64,000 bases of DNA from Hippasteria phrygiana (lineage: Eukaryota; Echinodermata; Asteroidea; Valvatida; Goniasteridae). Of the stretch, positions 22,765 to 34,224 are shown in pieces. Position 1 is the first letter of the stretch. Every line of letters starts with the position of its first letter. The stretch is taken from NCBI GenBank assembly GCA_037893225.1, contig JAZGUH010000074.1, positions 434,001-498,000 on the forward strand, written 5' to 3'. Below the pieces are notes generated by a model. That model made no database searches, was not told the DNA's origin, and was given only the letters and a program-made list of their open reading frames with translations. Made by a program: the position numbers and the translations under genes.

Positions 22765-24722
22765 CCGATAAGTCAACAGGGTGCGAGTGTGGAATGACCT
22801 TAATAAAGAAATTAGATGTAGAACTTGTACAATGTACATGTACATGAATATTCTATACAAGTTGAACAACACGATGTCACCACAGATCTTCTTGTGATGC
22901 TCTACAAATATCACATGGCGACAGTGTATGGGCAACCCTATTGGCCTATACATGTATGCGTGTACATGTACATGTACACTGTACACGCAGCCTTTTTATG
23001 CGCTTTGCTTTGCTTTGCAAAGCTGGGACAAATACAATAAGTACATTTACAATGTACATTGTAAATGTAATACATAACATGTGACAAATTAGGTTGAATG
23101 GTATGTACATTATATGTACAATGTACATGTACATATAGTCTGAATGATTCAACATCTCAAGAATGACCTCAGATCAGCTGTCATATATAGAACACTTCAC
23201 AACTGTATCGTCATCAGCACGCTTTCATAGAATTATCGACTGGTCCATAAGTTTCCATTTACATTTACAAGATGCGTCTACAATCAAGAGTCCTAGATGT
23301 ATTTCATTCTCTGCTTTGACTATTTTGATACATGTTAAATGTTGGGAGGAATGGATATTGGGGGCCTGATGAAACACAATGTTGTCCTCTTTTCTTAAAG
23401 CCTAAACAAACTTCCATATAATAATCAACCACACGTCGTTCCGTAATGATGCCATTATCCCCAAAATGTTGCCACAAATTCTTAAAGAAAGCACCTTAGT
23501 ATCGATTACATTCATACGCCATACATAAATATCCCTTAAGAGAAGAGAAAATCGATTTTGAGCAGACGCATGTAACGTCTACACTGCACCCATTGGCTAT
23601 ACACACCCCAGGTGGATCTACCTGCACTAAGAGTACTCAGATTTCTCTGCGATTCTGTTGAGTTAAAATGCACCAGAGCTACAGATCGCTGCCGGCCCAA
23701 TTTCTCTCGTTTATTCCCCCGCAATCCGTGGTAACCTAACCCCCCTGCCACGGCTGCCACAGAGCACAGACTGGAAATTAAATTGAGCACGCTTGTCTGT
23801 TGACAATGACAAACCAAAAAGGTGAAGATGATGTTTGCAGAGGTCAGAGCTTTCTGCTCATTGCTGCAATATCGTTCTCTCTCTATCTCTCTCATATGTA
23901 CATTTTCTGCTGTTGACTACATCAACGATGGGCCAATTAATTATGATAATTACAGAGTGTCTGTCAATGGAACAGGACACTAACATCTGCAAGGGCACAA
24001 CATTAAAATGACAACTGATGACAGAAAGGGTTGAAATGAGCTTTGCGTAGCAACAGATAATTTGGGCAAATCTAGGTCATTTCTGTATGCACCGGATGCA
24101 CCCTTAATTGCTTGCTGTGAGCTGTTAGTGCAATGTGTAGCCATTAATGCTCGAGCAGTAAGTCAGGGAATAGGCAGAAGTGAATCAATATCCGGTTCTT
24201 GTCATAACCTTAACAATGCCCAATTTGTTTGCATGGGGATACAATTCTCATCTATACCATACTTCTGCAGAGTTCTGATTTTCACTCCAGTGAAAGACTG
24301 AAGTCGTTTGAGAATGCCTCTAATTAGAGAATGTCAGAGAGATCAATTAAGATAATTCTCCTGACTAGAGTCAGAGTACACTGTCCAAAAAATTCAGTTA
24401 ATACCCCGGTTCTTCTATAACCTACTCTTTTCTAAAATAGTACTTCACTTGATGTATCTGCAAAATCTCTGTCTACATAGTTATAATACTCTCCACCAGG
24501 CAAAACATCACATTTGTTACCCAACCCGAAAAAATGTCTCACAAGTCACCAAAGCTTCTTTGGAGTTGTTTAAACATGACTTGTACAGTTCAAATCAACA
24601 GCAACTTTTAAAGTTTTCACCCACAAAATTCATGAAAATGTAAAAGTGGGTGATGCATTCAAGTCCACCCCGAATTTTCTTTTTTAAATTGCTACTTTCT
24701 AGCAGTACAAAAGTTTTTCACT
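22765..24722. other. Unannotated stretch
   Basis: Several TACATGTA/GTACAATGTAC palindromic runs between about 22825 and 23140. No gene recognised; reading frames such as 23536-23895 on the minus strand show no domain. Confidence 0.4.
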
Positions 24723-25103
24723 TTAACCCCAACCCTCTTCAGTGTTTTTCATATGGCCCTGCTAAATCCAACAATTTCCAGCAAACATGAATGAGAAGCC
24801 TGCTAAATACAACAAAGTCCAAAAGCAAATTCTGTTGGATTCTGCGGTGTACCACGTACATGTACACACCAGCATTGGCATTTTGCAGAGCTCTAGCTCT
24901 ACCCTGATGATGAATCCAACAAAATCCAATTTGAGTTTTACTAGAAGTCTGCTTCCACCCTCCAAAATAGAGACAAAATCCAATGGTATGTTCATCTGCT
25001 ACCCTACTGAATACAACAATATCCAACACAAAAAGAAATTACAAATTACAACAGCTTTTTACCATTGTTGGATTTTGTTGGATTTAGCAGGTTTAACGGT
25101 TAA
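24723..25103. repeat. TTAACC foldback element, copy A1
   Basis: Left end TTAACCCCAACCCTC with CTGCTAAATCCAACAA; right end TTGTTGGATTTAGCAGG with TTTAACGGTTAA. The interior repeats CTGCTAAAT.CAACA and its complement. It aligns, reversed, with 38025-38248. Non-coding. Confidence 0.65.
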
Positions 25104-25543
25104 AATAGCATTTAATTAATGTGGTTGTATGCGTAACTTGTTGTCCGCACTGTTTAAAAATGACTTCTTCATTGCATCTGCTGGGTGGTGCAAGGTATTG
25201 TAAATGGCCACTAATATATAAATCTGCCCACGGCGTCCACGCTTGACTATGATTAATACACCTAGCTAATTGTGAATAATTGATTGGACTGATGATGTGG
25301 ATGGAACAAAATTAATAACTCTCTACTCTCGTCATTGCATTCAGCTTCTGACATTATCATGGCTCATCAGAATGATTCTTTTTGGCTAGCAGTAGTACTT
25401 GGAGTGACCACACAGCTTTAGATTTGATAGCGAAACATCAGTGTACATAAATTACACTTGGTAGTTAATTTTGAAAAAGAACAAATCGTCATCAATTTAA
25501 TGGAACAGCAATAAGAAGCAAACGTGTATATGTATACTGCGTT
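25104..25543. other. Unannotated stretch
   Basis: No gene or repeat supported. Confidence 0.4.
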
Positions 25544-25898
25544 TTAACCCTTACAGTACCTTCCCAAATCCTCCAAAATCGTCTATAGTTGCCAAAAGGA
25601 GGAATTTGGAGGATAAGGGTCTTTGGAAGTATAAAGCATCAGAGGATTTTGCAGGATTGAGGGTCTTTTGGAAGTTGAAGCGTTGGAGGATTTTGCAGGA
25701 TTGAGGGAATAAGAGGATTTTGCATCTGGAGGAAAATGGAGGATCCAGGTCATCAGGCCCAATCTGATGCTGGATGATTTTGGAGGATTGAGGTTACTAG
25801 GGTGTTTACAAAAGAACCTCGAGGATTTTGGAGGATTCATGCAAGGACGTTGGAGGATTTAGGTTTGGAGGAAAAATCATGGAGGGAGTTAGGGTTAA
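25544..25898. repeat. TTAACCC foldback with GGAGGATTTT repeats, copy B1
   Basis: Starts TTAACCCTTACAGT and ends GGGAGTTAGGGTTAA. The interior is mostly degenerate GGAGGATTTTGCAGGATT words, with AATCCTCC complements near the left end. 42752-42824 looks like an internal deletion derivative keeping both ends. Confidence 0.65.
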
Positions 25899-25970
25899 AC
25901 ATATACATGTAGTACACTTACATAGTGGTATTGTGGGCTAGCGGTTTTTCTTCTGAAGGTTAAAGGTGCA

Positions 25971-26138
25971 CACTGCCAAAAACGATTTTCTTAATTTCTT
26001 AATATAAGAAAATATTTCTTATTTCAAGAAAAATCTTCTTGTCTCACTCCCTAGAAAACTTTTCCAGGGAGTGAGGCAAGAAAAGTTGTCTTGAAATAAG
26101 AAAATGTTCTCATTTTAAGAAAACCATTTTTGGCAGTG
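25971..26138. repeat. CACTGCCAAAAA foldback MITE, 168 bp
   Basis: Inverted ends CACTGCCAAAAACGATTTTC and the complement of CACTGCCAAAAATGGTTTTC. The interior is also palindromic, with TCACTCCCT/AGGGAGTGAGG either side of a short centre. Nearly the whole element can fold into one hairpin. Confidence 0.75.
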
Positions 26139-26430
26139 CAGGTACAAATGCAGGATACATGTAGCTTTAGAATGGTCAAAAAGCAAAATGATTGGTTTCA
26201 ATCTAAAAGCTTACTGTATACATATATATGTATAAAGATGATACCAGGACCAATCCTCCAGAGAAATACTTCCCTCTGAAATGCTGTCACCTACAAGTAC
26301 GGTTGAGAAAATTTTATCTGAAGATCTCCAACAATCCAATGGCTGATTCACATATTGAACGTGCACATACATGTACATGTATGCAAACCCACTGTTAAAA
26401 CAGAATGTTTTTTCACTGTTTCTTGTGACG
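26139..26430. other. Unannotated stretch
   Basis: Short sequence between two repeats; no supported feature. Confidence 0.4.
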
Positions 26431-26560
26431 TACACGTACATGTACATGTACATGTACATGTACATGTACATGTACATGTACATGTACATGTACATGTACA
26501 TGTACATGTACATGTACATGTACAGGTACATGTACATGTACATGTACATGTACATGTACA
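26431..26560. repeat. ACATGT microsatellite, about 130 bp
   Basis: About 21 near-perfect copies of the self-complementary hexamer ACATGT, with a GTACAGG interruption near 26523. Long VHVHVH or MYMYMY frames over it are repeat artefacts. The whole tract can fold on itself. Confidence 0.95.
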
Positions 26561-27079
26561 GGTAGATGTATGTCAGATTGAGCTCAATTTCACGCACATA
26601 CATGTACATGTTGAATCACTTAATTAAAGTATGTATGTATAGATCTACATGTATGAACACTCCTGCAACAATTTTGTCAGCTGTACTAAATGCTATATCT
26701 CTAATAAAGTCACAGTTGCATATTTCTTTGCACTTAAAAGTGTTTTAATTTGTTTAATCATTTTCTATACATGTACATGCACATACATCCACACTTTACT
26801 GTCTGTCCTACACTTAATTAAAAGACACATACATGTACATGTACATGTACATACACGAATGTACATGTAACTGTACATGTAGCTTGTTTTCCGACAATCA
26901 CTGTAAATTATAAGTAGACAAAAAAAAAATTTAGAAGAGAATTAAAAGGCAGAAAAAAACTTGTTTCCACATTTTAAGAATTTGCACATACATGTATACG
27001 GATTGATAAGACCAATTTTTAACTGAATAAAGACACCGAATATTCACCATACATGTACATATGTACTTGACAATTCATT
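26561..27079. other. Unannotated stretch
   Basis: Further scattered ACATGT copies; no gene. Confidence 0.4.
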
Positions 27080-27150
27080 TTCAATATTTTTTTTAATTCG
27101 CAGTACTAGTACCCTGTCACATTGCATACAAACCCTGAAGACAGGTACAT
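27080..27150 (+). repeat. Direct repeat, left copy
   Basis: Shares CAATATTTTTTTTAATTCGC, then CAGTA, then TTGCATACAAACCCTGAAGA with 27470-27540; one small indel. Confidence 0.75.
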
Positions 27151-27469
27151 GTACCAGTTTTATAGGTGCGTATATTAATTTTGCCCTGTATTATTTATAC
27201 TTTTATTATTCATTCATTCTTTGTTCAATTTCAGGCATGACTGGTCGCAATGTTCATTGCTCTATGCACAACGAGATTAAAATCAATACTACTCCGGGAC
27301 AGAGAGTTAAAATTCCCCCATTGAGTCGTAGTACAATCCCGACCTCTTCCCTGTACTTTTCAAATTATGCTGAATGAGCTACTTTATCGCTTTAGCCTCG
27401 CCCACCGTTATGCTTTGAGTATTATATTACAGGTTGCCAAGTACATGTACAGTAGGCCCACATGTATTT

Positions 27470-27540
27470 TTCAATATTTTTTTTAATTCGCAGTATACCT
27501 TGTCACATTGCATACAAACCCTGAAGACAGGGTACATATT
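27470..27540 (+). repeat. Direct repeat, right copy
   Basis: Second copy of the roughly 70-bp direct repeat, about 390 bp from the first, in the same orientation. Confidence 0.75.
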
Positions 27541-30500
27541 GTACAAGTATGTGCGCCCATGTACATTGTACATGTCAATATATATGTGCCTGTCAGACTT
27601 TACATGTACATGTAAGTGTTTGGCCGAATGCTGTGTCAAGTACAGTTTGCAGGGTGTCAGTGCAGACAGATGCTGCAATCAAGCATGATGACTGCTGTGC
27701 AAGCTATATCGCATGATTCTCTGTGATCTGTGCTCGCTAGAAAAAGACAGATTTTTTCCTAATAAATTATCAAAGAAAATTACTTGTTTGAACGGAAAAT
27801 AAATTTAATATGCTCTGGGATATCTTCAGTCCTCCACAAAATGCATTTGTACAGCTACTACATTTTTTTTTGGGGGGGGGGAGGGGGGGTGAAGGCTGAA
27901 TTTAAAGTTTATGCAAATCGAGCATGCCGTTTTAAGCCTACATTGTATTGTACATGCATGTACTGATGGTTAAAAAAGGAGTCTTTTTTTTTGCAGTACA
28001 AAAATGTAGCTACGCATCTAGCCACTGAAATAAAAACCTAATATTACAATTTGATAAGCACACCAGACTACATGTATGTGCGCTGTGCGGGTCTATAAAA
28101 ACAAAAAAAACAGTCCCCAAAATTGCTTCTTTTTTTTTTGCTGTGGAAAAGATAAAAGTGCACATTTCTTTCTGATGAATGCGCTCTTTTCTTCTACTTC
28201 TGATATTCTCACAATTATGTACATTTGGGGATTAAGATACATGTATGTCCCAGCTTTTACTTTCATTTTTCCACCATAGCAGACCCACAGGACAAGTCTG
28301 CATCATTTCCTCTGCTACTTCAACTGTACAGGCATTGGAATTAACAAAAAAAACTTGGAATTAACACAAAAAGAGAGGAAATTCTAATCTTTACAAGACT
28401 TTGTAGTTTTCCCATTTTCAATGCCATAAGTGTGAAGTGAAAACGAGGAAATCAGCTGATCCGAGGAAAAGTTGCATGCCTGAACTGTAATGCACAGGCT
28501 GAGCAGGATCTTCCTAATTCCAAAGTTGAAATTAAATGATTTACTGTAATCGCTGGCTGATTTTTTTTTCAATACATGTATGTACCTCATTGAAGAGCTA
28601 ATAATTTAGCAATTTAATTTTTTTATTTATTTCTCAGGGGCGCCACACTCCAAAACGGACACAACATCTGTGACATCATATGATTAGCTTAATTACCTTG
28701 TGAAAGGTCTCATAACAGGACTTGCAAATCATCCCTTTTTTTTCAGCTCGAAGCAGTAAATTGTGAATTTAAAAAATATGCATTAATTAAATAAAGCAGC
28801 TTTGGACACGACGTGGCAAGCAATATCTATTTCTGCTGATCAAGGGGGTATTTTTTTGTATAGGCATGGCAAGCTTTATATTTTTGGTCTGTCCAAATTA
28901 CAAAAACACAAAAAAACATTAAAATCTTTTCTATTATGTATTCATCCTCATCTTAGAACTACAGTATGTATAGCATTTTTTCCTATTTTGATTTCTGCGA
29001 TCCTTTGTGCAGGGATTATCCTTACGTGCACCATCTTAATTACATGTAGACAGCAAAGGCTTTGCTCACCTTGAACAGGCTTGAAGGACAGACGTTTTGG
29101 GTTTACACTGCTATAGAATTTGAATGCCAAAAAACCTGGAAGATGGCTACATTTGCATTTAGGTCAGTCGTATAATGTCCATAAAAAAGGTCTATATAAT
29201 ATCAAGTTGCCACAGAGAAAAAGAGTCCATGCATGTACATCCAAGCCAGCTGTCATGTTTTGAATGTTAAGAATGTTAACCTAGCTATTTACAATGTACA
29301 CATAAATAAAAAAATATATTATAAATTTAATCAAGCACAGTCCAGATGTCCGGACTGATCTGATGAAGGCATGAGGTCAATGTTCTCCAGTACATTCTCC
29401 TAGATTCCTACATTTCATTACAGACGGCCCAACGTGTCATTCTTCAAGTTCACAATGTTCATGCAGTCACACATTGCCATGAGCGCCCAGACCAATCATC
29501 GGCGTCAGTATTGTAAAAAAAAACACACAGAAAAAGAAACCCTGCCAGACGCATCAGATTGTATACTTTGTCACATTGACTTGTAATCTTTTGTATGGAG
29601 AGTTCAGCAATGTGGAGCTGTCAGCACTAGTAGAACGCTTTGAAAAATTGTGAAATTATTGTCTCAGTCTACAGATATGTCAATATAGAGAGCAATACAC
29701 AAAAATATGTTGAATTGTCCTTTTCATTTTGAAAAAGAAAATGCAAATTGGCTCACTTTTGAAAATCCTATCGTCAGAAAAAGCGTACGTCACGTCCCAT
29801 TTGCATGTCATGTGTTATGTATTTATTGCGCGTGACGTCATGGTGTGTAGTCCGATCGTTGCACTTGGTACAAGTTCATACATGAGTACGCGGTATTTAC
29901 GCAAAATACATGTTGAATTAACTTCGTCTCTGTATCCCATCATGTAAGCCTATACTATTTCAATGCCAAATCTGAGTTTAGTATGGATGACTACATGCGA
30001 TGACGTCAAGGCTAACAGCGCGCCGCCAACGGCAGCAGCAGGGGGAGAACTTGGAGTAAGCGCAAAATTTGAATATTTAATTAGCATCTTTCTCTCGTCC
30101 GTAAATTAATAATGATGGATAGAAAATGACAATATTTAGCACGAATTTGGTTTCTTGTAATTCATAATCAAGATACTAATCTTTTTTAGAGAATTAAACT
30201 TTGGTTATAGTAGGTCTTTAAGATTAATGTGATGGTACATAACGTAGACATGACAGACCAGAATTAACTGTGCTACAGTCCACAGCCAATGTTACATGCT
30301 TCCTTAAAGATACAAAGCAATTTGGATTTTTTCCTGAGAAGTTTTATTGTATGCATTATTTCAACAAAAAAGAGACTTTTTCCTAATTTGAGCATCTATA
30401 AATCTTTGAAAGGAGGCATTCTATCCTTGGTTGCTTTCGCCCGTCCATCCGTAACACACTAAAAGATCCCACCTGTAGGAACTAAATTATTGTTGGGCGG

Positions 30501-31600
30501 CAAATAATTCTTCATTTGGAAAGTATGTGTAATTGTACAATGTATGACGACTAATTAAACACGGATGGATTTATTTTTGTTCGATGCCTAATTCACAAAA
30601 GTTGTGCATTGCTTGAAAAATACCAGTTTAAAAGAACAAAGTAATTTTTTCGAGGTCAAATTTGAAAAAGAATATAGTATATCTTTAAATAAAGATTTTA
30701 AAATAAATTTCATACATTTCTCCACTAAAGCCCATAACAATTGATGCTGAACACTGATGCTGTATATTAATGTACCATGAAATACATCTCCACCCCTGCA
30801 ATTTCAGAGTTTAGCTTGTTAAACTTGTGCAAAACGTCATGGTACATGTACATGTATGTTGTTTATGAAGGTTATCAAAATTCACAGTTTATGCATTTGT
30901 AATTATATTTTTCTTTACACTAAATTACACGTATTGTAATACATTTTTCCTAATTTTCTATACTTTGACATACGTGTACTACTTCACAGTCTGTAGCTGT
31001 AACTATTTTAGGTATTTTTAGAAATTTTTCCTGGGTACATGTAGCCTGATCAGCTCATCAGTCCTGTTCTCCCTCAGGCCTCAGCTTTTGAATAAGAAAA
31101 CACAAGAAGGAATTTTCAGTTTTAGAAGAAGGAAAAAATCCGCAACCAACACCTGTTCCTGTGGGAAAAACCCATGCAATCAGGCAGGGACAGAAAACCC
31201 AATCCACCAAAGGACTAGGAAGGCGAGGAAAGAACTACCAGGCAAGCCTGATTGCATACATGTATCTACATGTATGACCAGAAGGAGTTGGATAGAGGGG
31301 ACTTAACCCCTTGAGCATGGTATTTTACGGGAGACGTCAGGGTGTCGCGGCGGCTCTGGCAGCCAAGCGAACTGCTACAATGTGTTTGTGCAGTCAAGCA
31401 TGACATACACAATAATCCAACAATGGATTGAAACTGCACAAACAGCGGCAATAGCGTCATCCGGCCTGGTGGCACTGGTTTTTTTACGCCATATGGCGTC
31501 ATCCGTACGCAAGGGGTTAAGAATGAGTCACTTGTATCATACATGTTTAATGCTCATATGGTATATTCTGAAAGAGAAATCCTGTTCTTATAAGCCTTGT
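27541..31600. other. Unannotated 4-kb stretch
   Basis: AT-rich, no supported gene. A short G-rich run near 27870. 29799-30008 holds an octamer ATTTGCAT and two TGACGTCA words (29833 and 30001) with a small GC-rich patch at about 30010-30060. Confidence 0.4.
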
Positions 31601-31865
31601 TTTCACACTAGAGCCTCTCAACTCAGGTTGAAGTCAACCCTGGCCAAACCACAGGGCTGCCCTGGGTCAATTCTAGATGTCTCAAGCCCACATTCAACCC
31701 TGCATCATCCCACAACTGTATCGAGTTCAACCGGGGTCGCCAACTCATCCTTGCTCAACCCGGTCAAGTGTTTCAACCAGAGATGAGAATCTCAATCCTG
31801 GTTTGGAGTTTAATTAACCCGGGTTGAAACCAACACAGGGTTGAAAATTGTCAAATGTGAAACGT
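31601..31865. repeat. TTCACACT / CAAATGTGAAA foldback element
   Basis: Begins GTTTTCACACTAGAG and ends with a TGTGAAAC word, with TCAACCC and GGTTGAA words in both orientations in between. Similar in style to the CCGGGTAA element (TTTCACACTA ends, inverted internal words) but of different sequence. Non-coding. Confidence 0.5.
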
Positions 31866-32139
31866 TGGTTATTTTTAACCCCACGTCAAATCCGAGATCT
31901 GTCTAGTGTATACATTTGGTTAAAGTCCGGACAGCTGATTTTTCCCCTTTCTATATTCCTTGGCATTTCACTTTGAATATTCAAACTCGAAAATAAATAG
32001 TTGAATATTTGATAATCTATCGAATATTCGAATATTTGGCACAGCAGTATTATTTACTGCATAAGGTGTCTACACAAAACAAGTAAAAGACTTCTGCGTC
32101 CAAGGACTGATCGAGTGACTTTGTGTGTTGACCGGTGTG
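31866..32139. other. AT-rich with GAATATTCGAATA words
   Basis: 31975-32040 carries clustered GAATATTC/CGAATATT palindromes also seen at about 45765-45800 and 53070-53135, presumably from one dispersed element. Confidence 0.45.
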
Positions 32140-32147
32140 TTTGCATG

Positions 32148-32427
32148 CAGTGGCGTAGCCAAAGGGGGGGGGGGGGGGCAAGGGGGAGAACTTCCCCCCT
32201 GTGGGAACTCTTTCCCCCCCCCCCCTCTTGGAAAATTTTGATTTTTTTTTGGGGGGGGGGGGTTTTGCCATCTTTAGTGTGTAGATATGCGTTACTATAG
32301 CGTGGACCTATTTAACAAAGTCAAATTTCCCCCCTTGAAAATAGCCATGTTCCCTTGAAAATAGCCATCCCCCTGTTTTCCCGCCTCCCCCCCCCCCTCC
32401 TCTAGGAAGAGCCTGGCTATGCCACTG
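32148..32427. mobile_element. hAT-type MITE, 280 bp
   Basis: Inverted ends CAGTGGCGTAGCCA and TGGCTATGCCACTG are flanked by a perfect 8-bp target duplication TTTGCATG (32140-32147 and 32428-32435). The interior is poly-G/poly-C rich and non-coding. End motif and 8-bp duplication are those of hAT elements. Confidence 0.85.
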
Positions 32428-32464
32428 TTTGCATGTACATGTACATGTAGGCATGTGGTCACCC

Positions 32465-32858
32465 ATCATCTTGACGTCACCTCAATTTACATCTATAACA
32501 CGAGCTAGCCTACCAACATACCAGGTTTGAAGGAAATCGGACCTACCGTTCTCTAGATATAGGCCCTTGAAAAACGCACCTTTAAGATGACGTCACGTGA
32601 CACGTGATGACGTCATCATGACGTCACTCTTCGACATACAATTTCAGCCTAGGGTCTATGTTTGAGGTAAGTTTGGTTAAGATCTGAGGTTTTTTAAGAC
32701 CTAAAGTGCCGCGGACAAAATTCGTGTACAAAGTCTATGGGCTTTTGGTCAGAACTAAAAGAAGAAGAAGAAGAAGATGGAAGAAAAAAAAAAATCAGAA
32801 CAAAAACAAGGCCTTTTCCGACTGACTTTGTCGGAAAAGCCAAAAAAAGGATTTACAT
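32465..32858 (+). repeat. Dispersed relative of the palindrome array
   Basis: Aligns with about 13400-13690: TCTATAACAC, CCAGGTTTGAA-type, CGGACCTAC, GTTCTCTAGATAT, CACCTTTAAGATGACGTCAC, GATGACGTCATCATGACGTC and AATTCGTGTACAAAGTCTAT in order. It then has an AAGAAG run, an A tract and a hairpin (32810-32841). A single copy outside the array shows that the family moves or is copied between loci. Confidence 0.75.
32810..32841. repeat. Terminal hairpin of dispersed copy
   Basis: The arm GGCCTTTTCCGAC pairs with GTCGGAAAAGCC (one bulged C) around loop TGACTTT, preceded by AACAAG as in the three hairpins near 15.7 kb. Confidence 0.8.
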
Positions 32859-33295
32859 GTAGCTTTAAAAAAAGGATGCGGGCGGGGACGATCAACGGGT
32901 GTTTTTTTTATTACTTGGCCTACACACATGTACATGTACATGTAATAATGTGGAACCTTTTATTAGGATACATTAAATTTGGATCTGTGTGTGGTAAAAG
33001 GGTAATGAAAAGGGCTGTTGGGGAAGCATGTTGAAGATTGCCAGTGAGCCGACTATGTTCCTTCCCCCTCCCCTAAGCCTGAATTTGTTAAGAGCTTTCT
33101 TTAATGTACCGCAAAGTCAATTAGGAATACCATGTGATGTCTCTAGTCCAATTTTTGTAGACACACATGGCTTTCACATTTGTTCTGCAACATCATACAA
33201 ACATTATTACATGTATCTACATTTGTAGTCAGCAAATTTACAACTTCTTATGAACAAATGTGAAAGTATGTACATTGTACACCATGTGCTTTTGC
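32859..33295. other. Unannotated stretch
   Basis: Nothing supported. Confidence 0.4.
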
Positions 33296-33640
33296 TGTAA
33301 TTTTCAGAAATAAATGGATTTGGGGGTTAGTATTCTGTAGCATGGCAACAAATACTGTAACACTGACCTGTTTAAAGTTTTGTGTGCATAGATGCTGAGA
33401 AAACAGCGAAAATATTATGTACAAGCAGTCTGGTTCCCTTACCATACTTTAAACAAAAACGGAGCAATTCATAGATACATGTATGTCAGGGACTTATCAG
33501 TCTGGGGAACTACATGTAGATTAATTCCGGCCGACAATCGTTGGGAAAACGATATAAATTTCCACTTTTCTTGAAAATGACAGCACACTATACCATGATT
33601 CCGCAGGATGCTTGAGACTGCTATTTACTCAAGTACAGTA
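33296..33640 (+). repeat. Dispersed repeat, copy 1
   Basis: Shares TAATTTTCAGAAAT-like start, GGATTTGGGGGTTAGTATT, ACTGACCTG, a TCGTTGG-AAA-GATATAAA segment with CTTCCACTTTTCTTGA, and GAGACT-CTATTTACT with 40524-40905. An old dispersed family; class unknown. Confidence 0.6.
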
Positions 33641-33721
33641 TGTACACGTACAAAGTAGTTTTTTTTTGGCTGTTTGCAATTGTTGTACACTGTAATACAA
33701 CTTTAAAAAGACAGGTGTTTG

Positions 33722-33900
33722 ATTAACCCTAACCCCTTCAGGTTTCATCTAGAACCCCTGCTGAAGATCCAACAGAATCCATCAGCATGCATATCATTTG
33801 TCCACAGCCCAATCAACAATATCTAACAGAAAGTACCCACTGTTGGCCGGAGATGGATGGATTTAGCATGGCTAGGAATAACGGGTTTGCAAAAGTGTTT
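33722..33900. repeat. TTAACCCTAACCCC foldback, diverged copy A2
   Basis: Left TTAACCCTAACCCCTTC and CTGAAGATCCAACAGAATCC; right GATGGATTTAGCATGG. Diverged relative of the 24723-25103 element. Confidence 0.45.
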
Positions 33901-33999
33901 TCTGTGTGAAACTTTTAGGGTTTGAAGTGATATCAATCAACAAATATTAAATTGGTATTAACACACACACATTGTACAAATTATTTGAAAAACCAGAAC

Positions 34000-34224
34000 C
34001 AGAGTTGTATTCGAGTCCCTGCAAGTCCTTTCACAAGTCCCTGCAAGTCCATCACAAGCCCTCCAGTCCTAATTCCAATCACAAGCTATTCAAATGAGCT
34101 TTGACAAAGGCATTCCTTTGTCATTGTTCATCCAGTTACTTGTGACCTGCTTTATGAAAGGACTTCTGACTGGGTTTGCAAAAGGACTTGTGAAAGGACT
34201 TGCAGGGACTCGAATACAACTCTG
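34000..34224. repeat. CAGAGTTG foldback element, copy D1
   Basis: Inverted ends CAGAGTTGTATTCGAGTCCC and the complement of the same word over about 45 bp (GGACTTG and CAAGTCC repeats), ending ...CTCGAATACAACTCTG. A second copy lies at 41513-41717. Non-coding. Confidence 0.75.

Noticed and set aside
23536..23895. 119-codon minus-strand open frame as a host gene
   Set aside because: No domain, no splice context and composition like its surroundings.
26211..26627. Frames of 132 and 90 codons rich in Met-Tyr or Val-His
   Set aside because: They are translations of the ACATGT microsatellite in different frames.
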